DNA from: Armatimonadota bacterium
GTDB lineage: Bacteria; Armatimonadota; Fimbriimonadia; Fimbriimonadales; Fimbriimonadaceae
Direction of reading: 5' to 3'
Assembly (NCBI GenBank): GCA_025360125.1
Contig: JANYCU010000045.1
Location: 1-64,000 of the forward strand
Length of the DNA stretch: 64,000 nucleotides
How positions within the stretch are numbered: the stretch's first letter is position 1; each line of letters begins with the position of its first letter. Below the pieces are notes generated by a model. The model was given only the letters and a program-made list of their open reading frames with translations, was not told the DNA's origin and ran no database searches. A program made the translations under genes and the position numbers. This document shows, in pieces, positions 16,765 through 26,646 of this stretch.

Positions 16765-19323
16765 ATGTCAAAACTTCTTCTCGTGTGTGGGCTTGGGATT
16801 CTGCCGCTCCTTGGTGTTGCCCAAGGCAACACGCCACACAGCAACGATTGGTGGGATCGAGAAGTTTGGTCGCGGCTGGCCTACAGCGGATCGCGAACCC
16901 TCGGTTACCAAAACTACAAGTTTGAAGGCGATGCCGAAACGTTCGGATCGTTGACGAACTATGGAACTGGCCTGAAGCACTTTACCGACATTGGCAGCTT
17001 CTCGGTTCAGGGCAACAAGGTACTTGGAATCTTTGATTTTCGTGCTGCATTTACGGATAACCGGTTCAGCGATCCCGAGCAGCAACAGTACACCCTGAAT
17101 TACAAACGTGGCTTTTATGACTTGAGTTACGGAACGATTCAAGCTTCGTTGTTGCCAGGAAATCGATTCATTAACTTCAGTCGGTCCCTGAAGGGATTTG
17201 TTGGCGACTATAAGAAGGGACGCTTTGAAGCAAAGGCACTGACGAGTACTGCGCGCGGCGCCGCCCGGACGATTACGATTGAAGGAAACAACACGACAGG
17301 GCCTTACTACTTAGCCGCAGGGCGCATCATTGGAGGTTCAGTTAAGATATTGCTCGACGGAGTGGAACTGAGGCAGGGAGTTGACTATGTAGTCGATTCG
17401 GCGGTTGGTTCGATTACCTTTGCAAACCGGACGATTCCGCCCACCAGTACGATTGTGGCTTCATACGAGTCTTACGACGTTACGGGCTCAAATGGTACCG
17501 TTACGGGTGTCGCCGCGACGTATGATTTAGGCAAAGCGGGAAAGATTGGGCTTACTTCTGAACAACAGAAGACAGGAACTAAGTCGGCCACCAATGAGCG
17601 GATTGAGCTGTTCCAAGGATTTGGAAATATTGGAGATCAATATAATCTTCAATTTGAACCAATTCCAGCGTCGATCGTCGTGACGGTAGACGGCATTGTT
17701 CGAACGTTTTCGGTGGTAGACAACGGCCTAGCGGAGTTCTATTTAAGTCCAACTGTTCCCAGCATTGTCATCTCGAAAGTAGCGGTGTTTTCGAGTCAAA
17801 CTCTTCAGATTCGCTATATTCCAAAGCTCATTTTGACGGTTGACGGTGACCGTTCGGTCACGGGTTTTAATTGGAGACTTCCTCTGGGAGGGAAAGGCAC
17901 CAGCAGCTTCCTCAATTACTCCCGAGCCACGGGGAGGCTTTCCGGTTCCGCTCCTTCGAGCGGAGAAGCGCAAGGCGTCGATTTGAACCTCAAGCAGGGC
18001 AAGAGTGAATTCAAATTGGGATTGCGACGAATTGATCCTGGCTTTCGAACCGTTGAGCAAACCGGATTCAATCGGAATGAAGATGTCGCAGAATACTCGT
18101 TTAACTACGGGACCAAAGGTATTGGCGCCACAGCAAATACGTCGAATAGCTTGATTTCGATCAACAACGGATCGAATGCGTCGGCTAGTCGGGTCGTAAA
18201 CACGGGATTGAACCTCACTTACAGTGACCCCACAAATATTAGCCGAAACATGTCGCGTTCTCAGGCGCTCAGTTGGACTCAGACCAATGTCCACAACACC
18301 GACAATACGCGGTTGACGACGCTTGGGTTCAAGGAGAATTATCACGCTAAAAAGCTGACTTTTGGCTATGGGGTGGAGGACTTGACCGGGCGTGGCCGGG
18401 TGGACGGAACCATGAGCGGATTGGGAATCCAGAGTTTCCACACCAATGCCACCTACGATGCCGGAAAGAATTGGGCCGTGACTGTGTCGGCAGCTAAGAG
18501 CAACGTCAAGACAGACAAGGACAAATCGGACGGCTATGACTACTCTCTACGGGCGAATATGGCCCAGACTGGCCCTTGGACCTTGGCGGCAGAGTACGCC
18601 TTGAGCGATTCAGGTGCCTTGGCTTCCCTTGGCGGGTTTCTCAATGGAAATTCCTTGGGATTTGGGAATAACGGATTTGGTGGCTCTGGAGGCAGCGGAA
18701 CCTTGAGTACCGGGCAACTGAAGGCCAGGCGCACTGGCTTTAGTGCCATCCATCAGGCAGGCGACAATTTTGCGATCACGTTTGCGTATAGCAATACGAC
18801 CGCGATTGGTTCTTCGACAAACAACGCGAAAATTGATGTATTGAGCATGGATGCCAGTTGGAGGATCAATTCGACTCATTCTTTTCAGCTTGATTATTCA
18901 CGCGTCAAATCAGACTTTCTGACCAACAGTGGTGGGACGGGAAATTCGGACGTCATCTCTGGACATTTTCAGGGCGAGCCTGGAAAGCTATGGCAATATT
19001 CGCTGGGATACAGCGTTTTGAAGTCAAGCGGTGCTCAGCTTAGTCAAGATAACTTGGGCCTTTCCTTTGGACTGAATTACTTGGTCGCTGCTCGCCAACG
19101 GTTGTTCTTCAACGCTGGGACGAGTAAGACTCGCGGTCTTTACCCTCAGAATGACAAGTCAATCGAAGCTGGATACGGTTATATGCTCGGGGCCGGAATT
19201 GGATTAGTCGGCAAATATAGCTACCGAAATCTTGAGAACCTTGATCCGGGTTCTTCTGCGGGCACTTTTAGGGCCAAAGGCTTTAGCATTGAACTTAAAT
19301 TTGATCTTGCGAGTCGACGGTGA
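16765..19323 (+). CDS. Predicted outer-membrane beta-barrel protein
   Basis: An 852-residue secreted protein with signal peptide MSKLLLVCGLGILPLLGVAQG. From about 30 onward it is built of short alternating strands rich in Tyr, Asn, Gly and Ser, typical of an outer-membrane barrel. Around 180-260 and 290-370 there are two Ig-like/plug-like stretches with ITIEGNNTTGPYYL, ILLDGVELRQGVDYVVDSAVGSITF and IVVTVDGIVRTFSV. The C-terminal 350 residues look like barrel strands, ending FSIELKFDLASRR, where the usual terminal aromatic residue is absent. I recognise no named family. Its place between csaB and lipoprotein genes supports an envelope role. Confidence 0.7.
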   Translation: MSKLLLVCGLGILPLLGVAQGNTPHSNDWWDREVWSRLAYSGSRTLGYQNYKFEGDAETFGSLTNYGTGLKHFTDIGSFSVQGNKVLGIFDFRAAFTDNRFSDPEQQQYTLNYKRGFYDLSYGTIQASLLPGNRFINFSRSLKGFVGDYKKGRFEAKALTSTARGAARTITIEGNNTTGPYYLAAGRIIGGSVKILLDGVELRQGVDYVVDSAVGSITFANRTIPPTSTIVASYESYDVTGSNGTVTGVAATYDLGKAGKIGLTSEQQKTGTKSATNERIELFQGFGNIGDQYNLQFEPIPASIVVTVDGIVRTFSVVDNGLAEFYLSPTVPSIVISKVAVFSSQTLQIRYIPKLILTVDGDRSVTGFNWRLPLGGKGTSSFLNYSRATGRLSGSAPSSGEAQGVDLNLKQGKSEFKLGLRRIDPGFRTVEQTGFNRNEDVAEYSFNYGTKGIGATANTSNSLISINNGSNASASRVVNTGLNLTYSDPTNISRNMSRSQALSWTQTNVHNTDNTRLTTLGFKENYHAKKLTFGYGVEDLTGRGRVDGTMSGLGIQSFHTNATYDAGKNWAVTVSAAKSNVKTDKDKSDGYDYSLRANMAQTGPWTLAAEYALSDSGALASLGGFLNGNSLGFGNNGFGGSGGSGTLSTGQLKARRTGFSAIHQAGDNFAITFAYSNTTAIGSSTNNAKIDVLSMDASWRINSTHSFQLDYSRVKSDFLTNSGGTGNSDVISGHFQGEPGKLWQYSLGYSVLKSSGAQLSQDNLGLSFGLNYLVAARQRLFFNAGTSKTRGLYPQNDKSIEAGYGYMLGAGIGLVGKYSYRNLENLDPGSSAGTFRAKGFSIELKFDLASRR

Positions 19324-19331
19324 AATGAATC

Positions 19332-20672
19332 ATGAGAATAAACGTTACTAATGTTATGAAACGCAATTGGATTGCTTTTGGAATTTTGATTTTAACCATT
19401 TTAGGTTGTGGTGGTGCAGGCGTAGGCGTCGGCAGCGTGGCTGGTTTAGTTCTCGATATTAACGGGAACCCAGTTCGAGGTGCTCGCGTCTTTGTTGATG
19501 ATGGTCAGCTTCGAGAGACGCTCAGCAACAGTTCTGGCTCTTACAATATCGCTGGAGTTTCGGCCCAGGACATTTTGATCAAAGCTGAATATGACAACGG
19601 ATCAACCTTCTTTCAGGGTCAAAACCTAGCTCGAGTCTTCGATAAAGAGCAAGTAAATAGCCACAATATTGTCTTAATTCCCTCGAACCAAATTGCAAGC
19701 CTTCAAGGGTTTGTCCAAAGTTCGAGTGGACCTCGAATTGCTGGCGCCCGAATTTCGGCAAAGCCTACGAATGGCAGTCAATTGACTTCGGTTCAGGCAT
19801 TGGCTGATGAGAACGGGAATTACGTATTAGGCGGTCTTGCTGGTGGAGTAACGTATCAAGTCATGGTGAGCTTCCCCGGATATCAATCCGCGGATGTAAC
19901 CCGGACTCCATCCGCCGGATCACCGATTACCGTCAATTTTTCGCTCGGGCTCAATGGTGACCCGCTGCTTCCTTCGCCGAAAAATTTGAGCCTCACCGCT
20001 TGGACCTCACCCGTCGAATTGACGCGAGATGTTGAGAAGTCGAAGGCGATGAATAATGTTAAGAAGTTCATCGAGCCTCGATATCGAAAATCGTCTACGA
20101 GTCGACTAACGAGTCAAGGAAATCCGGTTGAGGTCCAACTTTATTGGGATAAGTTTGACAGCCAGCAAATCCTGGGATACACCATTAGTCGAAAGCGAGG
20201 TTCGGATCCTTACCAAGGCGTGGACTTCTTGCGCGACCCGCTTGCCGAGTCGTTCATGGATAGCGACATTAATTTGTTGGACGGGATCAACTACAGCTAC
20301 ATCGTGAATGCGACGAACACGAATTATCCAGATACGAATAATTCGCTCAGTGATGACAGCAACGCAGTCTCTGTAACTCCGCTAGGAGATATGAATGTGC
20401 TGCCTGTAACGTTCGCAGGAAGTAACGTTACGTTCCATTGGAGTGCAGTGTCGAACGCGGCGAATTATACGATCTACGTATTTGACGTCTATCCCGGCAT
20501 CATGGTCAGCTCGTACGCCAATAACTTTAACAGTCCAGCGACGGGAACATCTTGGACCTATAATTTGACACCTTTAGCCAGCGGACATCTGTATTACTAC
20601 CTTATAATGGGTAGTAACTCTGGCGACTCGGCCAGAACTCTCAGCGCGATTGGGTCGTTTACCGCTCCTTAG
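19332..20672 (+). CDS. Lipoprotein with carboxypeptidase-regulatory-like and FN3-like domains
   Basis: A 446-residue predicted lipoprotein. The lipobox is LTILGC, with the acylated Cys near residue 27; an internal ATG at residue 9 gives a more usual signal length. Two carboxypeptidase-regulatory-like (transthyretin-like) domains follow: GSVAGLVLDINGNPVRGARVFVDDG... and ASLQGFVQSSSGPRIAGARISAKP... . The C-terminal half has fibronectin-III-like features (VQLYWDKFDSQQILGYTISRKRGSDPY and VTFHWSAVSNAANYTIYVFD). Such proteins are structural or binding components at the cell surface. It is 8 bases from the barrel gene and 24 before the next gene. Confidence 0.75.
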   Translation: MRINVTNVMKRNWIAFGILILTILGCGGAGVGVGSVAGLVLDINGNPVRGARVFVDDGQLRETLSNSSGSYNIAGVSAQDILIKAEYDNGSTFFQGQNLARVFDKEQVNSHNIVLIPSNQIASLQGFVQSSSGPRIAGARISAKPTNGSQLTSVQALADENGNYVLGGLAGGVTYQVMVSFPGYQSADVTRTPSAGSPITVNFSLGLNGDPLLPSPKNLSLTAWTSPVELTRDVEKSKAMNNVKKFIEPRYRKSSTSRLTSQGNPVEVQLYWDKFDSQQILGYTISRKRGSDPYQGVDFLRDPLAESFMDSDINLLDGINYSYIVNATNTNYPDTNNSLSDDSNAVSVTPLGDMNVLPVTFAGSNVTFHWSAVSNAANYTIYVFDVYPGIMVSSYANNFNSPATGTSWTYNLTPLASGHLYYYLIMGSNSGDSARTLSAIGSFTAP

Positions 20673-20696
20673 TCGTCAAACAAAAACCGAAAAAAC

Positions 20697-23426
20697 ATGC
20701 TACGCCGCCTACTTCTGTTGGCAGTTGCCCTTTCCGGGGCATCTGCCTCCTTTGGACAATCAAGCCTTTTCAAAATTGATCTTGGGACGAGAGTCGCTGG
20801 GTCACCAGTGGACCTTGCCGATGCTTCGTACAAGCTCTATCAGCAGAATCTGTGGAATCTGAACTATCTGAGTCGTAATGCGCGGCAATCTCGTGGTTTG
20901 ATCCAATCAAAGGCCCCGTATATTGCGCCCGCGATGATCCGGTTTACCAAAGGGAATCAGGTTTACAAGACGTATGGAGGGACCCGAGGAGGAGGTAGCG
21001 GCAACACCCTTACTCTGTCGATCGACGCAAGCTTCAACACCACAGGCGACCCAACCCGGGTTGCGTTTATGCAGAACGTTTACGATACGGCAAAGTTGAC
21101 CATCGAATCGATTTTTGGCGACGCTGCAATTCCTGGAACGGTTAACGTGATCAATGCTGATGCAACGATTGGCGATCGGAACGCGATTACGGGCGGTTAC
21201 TATTTGCCGAACAATGGTTCGGGCGGTCGAGAAATTCGACTCCCTCTCAACGCAAGTCGAGAGGTTGCTGCCGTCGCCCTGATTCATTGCATCTTGCTGG
21301 CTTATTTGCCCGACCCTGCTTACGCGTACGATGGCTATTTTGAAGGTCTGGTTCGAGCAACTACGCAAAAAATCGTGCGGATTCCGGCGGCAATTCCGGC
21401 AGGACTTGATCAAGAAGTTATTGAGAGCGTTTTAGAACAAACGTACGAAATTGGTGCATTTTACGATTGGGCAAACCAGAAGTCACTAGGAGGGCCCCGG
21501 TTTATCGCGCCTAATCTTTTGAGCGCACCCATTGTTCAGGGAACTCGAGGAGGACTGTTCTTTCAGCGGTATCAGATGTCGGGAACGGTTTGGGAAAAAG
21601 TCCTGGCCGAATATCCGACGTTCATCAAGAGCCTCAACCTTTTGTTGCGAGCAAACCCATCGGCGGCCAATGACGCTTCTCAGCTAGAATCTCTCTCCAG
21701 CAGCATTGTTGGGGCGGGAACGATCGAAGGGGATGCTTATTCGGATTGGGTCCGAAAGCAGCATATTTTAGACACTCAACTCACTGTCGGGACGAAGCTT
21801 CATTCCTTAATTACTCCGATCACGAGCGGACTTTCTGGCACCGATTTTGGCGTCTTCAATATTGAGGCGACCTTCTTTTCGACAGACAGTTCAGGTAACG
21901 AAACACTACTATCGAGTACTGCATACCCAGTCTTTTGGGATCGCACTTACAAGCGGGTCCTTCCTTCAACTCAAGATGAAGTGATGGATATTGCGGCTTC
22001 GTATGGATCGGTCGTGCCGAACTTTACCAATAATAACGGCGGGGTGCCTTATCGTATTGCCCTTGATCTACCCGTTCAGGATCGGATCGTTCGTCAATAT
22101 TTACCTGCGGGTAGCATTGCAACCCCAGCGTCCACGACCGTCAGTGACTTTTATGGCACCGTTGTTGGATTCGCAGTTCCGCTGGGAACGTCGCTAATTG
22201 TTCGGGTTCAAAACGGATCGGACACTTTTGATGCACCAGTTAATGCCTATGCTTTTGGGCTCAATGTTGGTACGGCAAACTTTTTGGCGTCCCGGTCATT
22301 AACCGTCCGCCTGATCAGAAAAGACTCGATGAACATTGAATCTGTATTACTGACTAAAACGGTCAACAAGGGCCCGGGACCGCTTTGCATTCAGATTGGC
22401 AATGAGCCAGTTTCGACAACAAGCTTCCCTTCTGGGCTATCCGGCGGAATCCAGATGGTTGGCTTTACGGGGAATCCCCTTTATTCCGGACTGGAATCAA
22501 TTTTGTCATCCAATAACTTCCTCGCTGCACGATATAGTTCTTCGAGGACTGCCTACGACCTCTATCCAAATTCAGGAACAGTGATGGGGAGCCAAGGATA
22601 TTTCATCCGAGTCCCGAGCTCAGGGCTTCCCTCTTGGAAAGCACGAATAGAAAGCGGCACGGCGGTCTCGGTTGCCTTGCGGCCCGGCTGGAATATGATT
22701 ACGTGTCCACTGGGAGTTTCGACACCGTTTTCGAACGTTGACGTTGTTCATACGACTGAGTTCCCTCGAACTTATCTCGGAGCTTCGGGAAATGATACGG
22801 GCGACACCAGCCCTCCGCTTCTCGGTAAGAATATTTTCCAATTTGTTCCGGGTGCTAATGACACATTTTCTGGAGTTCCAGAGGGTGGATCTTTTGTCCC
22901 AGCGACGTCGTTTGAGCCTGGCATCGGATATTTCGTTCGATGCTTGGCCCCAGAAGGTGCCGTTATGCTGTTCAATCCAAATGCGTCAGGGTCTTTTGTT
23001 CGTCAATCGGCTTCCTTGCCATTTGTGCACCTATTGAACGTACAAGTTCGGCGAAATGGCGAGTCATCGAATGCGTTGCTAGGTCAAGCCAACGGCGCAA
23101 CGGATGGGTTTGATGCTCGATTTGACAGTAACATTCCTCCATCAATTGGTGGCCTGCAGGTGACGGTTGACAACGGAGATTTAAGGTATTCGGATATTCG
23201 GAAACCGGGTCCTAGATTGACTTACAAGGTGAAGGTAGACGGTTGCGAGAGTGGCAAGCATTACACCTTTGACTTTTCGACCTTACAAGGGTTTGCTCCG
23301 CAGATATTGGTGAAAGACCTGAAAACTAATTTGACTCAGGCATTCCAAAAATTGACAGGCTCGTTTACCTTCTTGGCAACGAGTACAACGATGACGTTCG
23401 AAGTAACCGTCAAGGGTGCCCGATGA
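20697..23426 (+). CDS. Large secreted protein of unknown function, possibly a degenerate peptidase
   Basis: A 909-residue secreted protein with signal peptide MLRRLLLLAVALSGASASFGQ. Residues about 130-240 resemble the active-site region of gluzincin peptidases: REVAAVALIHCILLAYL takes the place of the HExxH helix, and YDGYFEGLVRATTQ resembles the downstream glutamate helix. The usual second His and catalytic Glu are absent, so enzymatic activity is doubtful. The C-terminal 500 residues are beta-rich, with two similar segments: GGIQMVGFTGNPLYSGLESIL and NMITCPLGVSTPFSNVDVV. No named family recognised. It overlaps the next gene by 4 bases. Confidence 0.65.
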   Translation: MLRRLLLLAVALSGASASFGQSSLFKIDLGTRVAGSPVDLADASYKLYQQNLWNLNYLSRNARQSRGLIQSKAPYIAPAMIRFTKGNQVYKTYGGTRGGGSGNTLTLSIDASFNTTGDPTRVAFMQNVYDTAKLTIESIFGDAAIPGTVNVINADATIGDRNAITGGYYLPNNGSGGREIRLPLNASREVAAVALIHCILLAYLPDPAYAYDGYFEGLVRATTQKIVRIPAAIPAGLDQEVIESVLEQTYEIGAFYDWANQKSLGGPRFIAPNLLSAPIVQGTRGGLFFQRYQMSGTVWEKVLAEYPTFIKSLNLLLRANPSAANDASQLESLSSSIVGAGTIEGDAYSDWVRKQHILDTQLTVGTKLHSLITPITSGLSGTDFGVFNIEATFFSTDSSGNETLLSSTAYPVFWDRTYKRVLPSTQDEVMDIAASYGSVVPNFTNNNGGVPYRIALDLPVQDRIVRQYLPAGSIATPASTTVSDFYGTVVGFAVPLGTSLIVRVQNGSDTFDAPVNAYAFGLNVGTANFLASRSLTVRLIRKDSMNIESVLLTKTVNKGPGPLCIQIGNEPVSTTSFPSGLSGGIQMVGFTGNPLYSGLESILSSNNFLAARYSSSRTAYDLYPNSGTVMGSQGYFIRVPSSGLPSWKARIESGTAVSVALRPGWNMITCPLGVSTPFSNVDVVHTTEFPRTYLGASGNDTGDTSPPLLGKNIFQFVPGANDTFSGVPEGGSFVPATSFEPGIGYFVRCLAPEGAVMLFNPNASGSFVRQSASLPFVHLLNVQVRRNGESSNALLGQANGATDGFDARFDSNIPPSIGGLQVTVDNGDLRYSDIRKPGPRLTYKVKVDGCESGKHYTFDFSTLQGFAPQILVKDLKTNLTQAFQKLTGSFTFLATSTTMTFEVTVKGAR

Positions 23427-24292
23427 TACGAAATATTCTTTTTGGCTTGCTTGTTTTGGTGCTCGTTTCCTGCGGAGGCGATAGTCCAATTCCCTCCATT
23501 CACATTTCTGGGCGAGTACTCGATATTTCGACGGGTGGGCCAACGACCACGGCATCCAGTATCCAGTCCAGTACCTCTACGGTTAGTACTTCACTCGTTG
23601 ACGGATCCTTTATTGTTGGGGGTTCGTCAGGAGAAATTGGCCTCTTGGTGAGTCCACCTTCCATCTTGGGATATCCAACGTTTTCGTACACTTTTCAACC
23701 GCTCATTCAGAGTCAAAATGATGTTGGGGATCTATGGGTTGGACCTCAACAGGTTGAGGTCACAGGGGTCGTTCAGAATGCAGCTGACAATTCGCCAATT
23801 GCCAATGCTTTGGTGAGATTTGGTGGCCAAAAAGGCACAACAGACGCTACAGGTACTTTTCACATTTTGCACGTGGCGTATTCCACAGCCAACACGTCGA
23901 GCTTCTTGGGCCTTACAGGTCGGGCCGAAGCAACCAACTTCTTGGCCAACGAATTTACGGCGGGCGGCAATACTGCCGTCGCGGGCGTGGTCGCGGTCGG
24001 CACCGTTCTGCTTTCGCCAGTTGACAGCAATACTCCACCTCCCCCTCCGTTTGACTTGTGGGGTCTCATTGCGCCCTCTAACCTTGCGAGCGGAACGATT
24101 GTGACGCTGAAGGATTCGGTGGGAACTCCGATACGGCGATTTACTGTTGGAGTTAATGCCCGGTATCAATTCTGGGTTCCAGCTGGACAATATAGTATTG
24201 ATTTTGCGAATGGTACGCACACAGCACCGACTCAAAACGTCACACTTAATAACAACACCGATGTCATCCGAAGAGACGCAACGCTTAATTAA
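23423..24292 (+). CDS. Lipoprotein with carboxypeptidase-regulatory-like domain
   Basis: A 289-residue predicted lipoprotein: the signal peptide ends VLVSCGG with the lipid-bearing Cys near residue 17. A carboxypeptidase-regulatory-like domain is at about 105-190 (VEVTGVVQNAADNSPIANALVRFGGQKGTTDATGTFHI). A second beta domain closes the protein (SIDFANGTHTAPTQNVTLNNN). It resembles the lipoprotein at 19332 in design. It overlaps the upstream gene by 4 bases and the next start (24261) by 32 bases, showing close translational coupling. Confidence 0.72.
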   Translation: MIRNILFGLLVLVLVSCGGDSPIPSIHISGRVLDISTGGPTTTASSIQSSTSTVSTSLVDGSFIVGGSSGEIGLLVSPPSILGYPTFSYTFQPLIQSQNDVGDLWVGPQQVEVTGVVQNAADNSPIANALVRFGGQKGTTDATGTFHILHVAYSTANTSSFLGLTGRAEATNFLANEFTAGGNTAVAGVVAVGTVLLSPVDSNTPPPPPFDLWGLIAPSNLASGTIVTLKDSVGTPIRRFTVGVNARYQFWVPAGQYSIDFANGTHTAPTQNVTLNNNTDVIRRDATLN

Positions 24293-25742
24293 GTCAAAAC
24301 AATTCAAAAAATGGATCGCCATTGGTTGTTTAGTCGCCACTGGCGCCGGAATTACAGGAATCGCAATGCGGGTCATGAAGCAGGACCCGCTAGCCACTTT
24401 TAAACGAACCTTGCCGGACGAATTGCCAGATTCGGTTGCGATACGCTCCACCGACTCTCAATTCAATCACTACGACGAAGGCAAGCCAAAGACCACTTGC
24501 AACGTCAAAACCATCGAAATTGCCCAAAACCGTCAGATGTACACCTTTACGGGCATAACGAACGGGAAGCTTGAATGGAAGAACGCGATGTACCAATTCA
24601 ACGCCGAGCGGGGTAGCTGGAATGGCTTTGTGAAGAAGCTCGTTTTAAGCGGAGCGTCTAAGTTTAAAGGCAAAGACTTTGACCTTTCGAGCGACGAGCT
24701 GACGTACGACGAGAATCAGCGCACGTTGAACATGATTCATCCCGTGACCGGGACGGCCTTTGGCGGCAAGCTTTCAGTCGCAAGCTTTCGTTATGAATTG
24801 GACCGCGAATCCTTCAAGGCCGGAAAGGGCGAGTGGATTGGCATTCCTTCGGGAGGAATGCAAAAGGATGTTCCGATTCAGACCAATCGAACGATTTGGA
24901 GTTTTACCGCTGACGAAACGGAAAGAAAACCAGAAGTAAAAGATGTCACCTTTTACACCAAAGTTCGGGCAACCGATGGCGACATCATTTTGGTTGCGCC
25001 TAAGATGGAAGTCAATAAGAAGACCGATGTTATTACCGCTACTGGACGAGTTCAATATTTTGGAACGAAAGCCAACCTCATCGCGGATAAGATCGTGATC
25101 TATCAAAAAGAAAAGCGTGCGGTGTTGACCGGGAACGTGACCATGTTGGTCAAGCCGAAAGACAAGCAAGAAGAGCCCGCCAAAGAGGTTGAACTTACCC
25201 CATTGCCACCAGCGGTGCCCGATTCCATTTCATCAACCCGACCGCCAGCCCCCGACGATGAGTCGACCAAGAAGAAAGAAGAAGAAATTCGGAGCATGAA
25301 GAATTTGCGCCAGTACCCCCTGATTATTCTTGCTCCCGCGATCGAGTATTGGTACAAGAAAGGCGAACGACACGCCATTATCACCGGCAACCCTCAGGCT
25401 CGCCAGGATTTGCCCGAAAGCGGTTGGCGATACGTTTGGGCCGACAATGCGAAATATGATGGTGAAAAAGAATTGCTAGCCTTGTTTAGTGCACCCACAA
25501 AAAAGGACGTCATCATGAAGAACTCGGTCGGCGACGAGATGTACGCCGAATCGGGCGTGCTTTCGACGAAGGAAGACGACGACACTTACTCGTTTAAGAA
25601 GAGTCGAGGCACGGCTCCCGTCCACGATGATGACCTACCCACTTCGGACAAGAAGAAGGGTGACGGTACAACTGGCACAGGCACAGATAAAGGCAAGGGC
25701 AAAGGCGGCGGACTGAATGGTCCAATCGGGCGCAAAGCTTAA
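24261..25742 (+). CDS. LptA/OstA-fold envelope protein with LptC-like N-terminus
   Basis: A 493-residue protein. The chosen ATG at 24261 gives a short cytoplasmic start and one TM helix at about 17-36, then a beta-jellyroll region. Residues about 250-310 are classic LptA/OstA sequence (DIILVAPKMEVNKKTDVITATGRVQYFGTKANLIADKIVIYQKEKRAVLTGNVTM, described here by position rather than in full). An earlier OstA-like part begins near residue 60. The tail is Lys/Gly-rich. LptA and LptC form the periplasmic bridge that carries LPS to the outer membrane, so a role in moving lipid or polymer is inferred. The frame is open further upstream to 24147, but that part lies wholly inside the previous gene. Confidence 0.78.
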   Translation: MSSEETQRLIKSKQFKKWIAIGCLVATGAGITGIAMRVMKQDPLATFKRTLPDELPDSVAIRSTDSQFNHYDEGKPKTTCNVKTIEIAQNRQMYTFTGITNGKLEWKNAMYQFNAERGSWNGFVKKLVLSGASKFKGKDFDLSSDELTYDENQRTLNMIHPVTGTAFGGKLSVASFRYELDRESFKAGKGEWIGIPSGGMQKDVPIQTNRTIWSFTADETERKPEVKDVTFYTKVRATDGDIILVAPKMEVNKKTDVITATGRVQYFGTKANLIADKIVIYQKEKRAVLTGNVTMLVKPKDKQEEPAKEVELTPLPPAVPDSISSTRPPAPDDESTKKKEEEIRSMKNLRQYPLIILAPAIEYWYKKGERHAIITGNPQARQDLPESGWRYVWADNAKYDGEKELLALFSAPTKKDVIMKNSVGDEMYAESGVLSTKEDDDTYSFKKSRGTAPVHDDDLPTSDKKKGDGTTGTGTDKGKGKGGGLNGPIGRKA

Positions 25743-25763
25743 GATTCTGAGCATAATGTCTCA

Positions 25764-26600
25764 GTGAAGGTCTTTATTTCAGCGGATATCGAAGGGGTCA
25801 CTGGCCTCATTTCATGGTCGCAAGCCGGGCGACCGAACAGCGATCACTACGATTATGCTTTTGCGCGGAGGATGATGACGCATGACGTCAATGCTGCGGT
25901 TCGGGGAGCCCGAATTGCGGGTGCGACGCATGTGGTCATCAAAGACTCTCACGGCAACTCGAAGAACCTTCTGATTGACGAACTGGAATCTGGAGTGGAA
26001 CTAATTTCGGGCCATGGCAGTGGACGTCACGGCATGATGGAAGGCATTGACGGGTCCTTTGATGCCGCTTTCCTGATTGGTTACCACGCCAAAGCTGGCT
26101 CCGGCGAGGGAATCATGGAGCACACCTACACCGGTCGCGCGCACCGACTTTTTATTAACGAAATTGAGCTTGGCGAAATGGGACTGTCGGCGGCGACGGC
26201 AGGTCGACTTGGAGTTCCCCTGGCGATGGTGAGTAGCGATGAGAAGGGTTGTCAGGAAGCGACTTCGATGATCCCGGGCGTTCATACCGCGGTGACCAAG
26301 TTTGGAATCGGACGATATATGGGTCGCTTGCTTCACCCGTCGGAGACTGGACCGTTGATTCAAAAGACGGCAGAAAAAGCCTTGAAGAATTTGAACAAGC
26401 CGTGGACGTTTAACGGCGAATGCGTGGTTCGGCTAGAAGTGAATCGGACCGAAGACGCAGATTGGGCCGCAAGGATCCCCGGCGTGACGAGAATCGATGG
26501 CTATAACGTCTCAGTGACGGTGGATAATTACACCGATGCGCAGAGTTGGGCGGTCGTCCTGATGAGCGTCGGCCAGTTGGGAATGGGCGCGCACGATTAA
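25764..26600 (+). CDS. M55-family metallopeptidase (D-aminopeptidase DppA-like)
   Basis: A 278-residue cytosolic peptidase of the M55 family, typified by the D-amino-acid aminopeptidase DppA. The zinc ligands line up with the known pattern: D8 and E10 (SADIEGVTG), H63 (DSHGNSKN), H108 (IGYHAKAG) and E133 (INEIELGE). The candidate nucleophile/acid region is MEHTYTG at 118-124. GTG start at 25764, 21 bases after the LptA-like gene, makes it the last gene of the run. It may recycle D-amino-acid peptides from the wall; this is inference. Confidence 0.9.
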   Translation: MKVFISADIEGVTGLISWSQAGRPNSDHYDYAFARRMMTHDVNAAVRGARIAGATHVVIKDSHGNSKNLLIDELESGVELISGHGSGRHGMMEGIDGSFDAAFLIGYHAKAGSGEGIMEHTYTGRAHRLFINEIELGEMGLSAATAGRLGVPLAMVSSDEKGCQEATSMIPGVHTAVTKFGIGRYMGRLLHPSETGPLIQKTAEKALKNLNKPWTFNGECVVRLEVNRTEDADWAARIPGVTRIDGYNVSVTVDNYTDAQSWAVVLMSVGQLGMGAHD

Positions 26601-26609
26601 TTAGCTGGG

Positions 26610-26645
26610 AAGCGGAAGAAGCGTGGGAAGCGTGGGAAGCAGAAA
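26610..26645. repeat. Short intergenic repeat GAAGCGTGGGAAG
   Basis: GAAGCGTGGGAAG occurs here, immediately followed by a further GCGTGGGAAGC, then AGAAAGCTAGC. The reverse complement of the same words occurs at 36288-36345 (GGAAAGCTAGC and CTTCCCACGCTTC). The two intergenic copies suggest a low-complexity dispersed repeat. Function unknown. Confidence 0.5.
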
Positions 26646-26646
26646 G

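Noticed and set aside
17743-18441. 232-codon minus-strand frame inside the barrel gene
   Set aside because: No start context or family features; it follows the codon pattern of the plus-strand gene.
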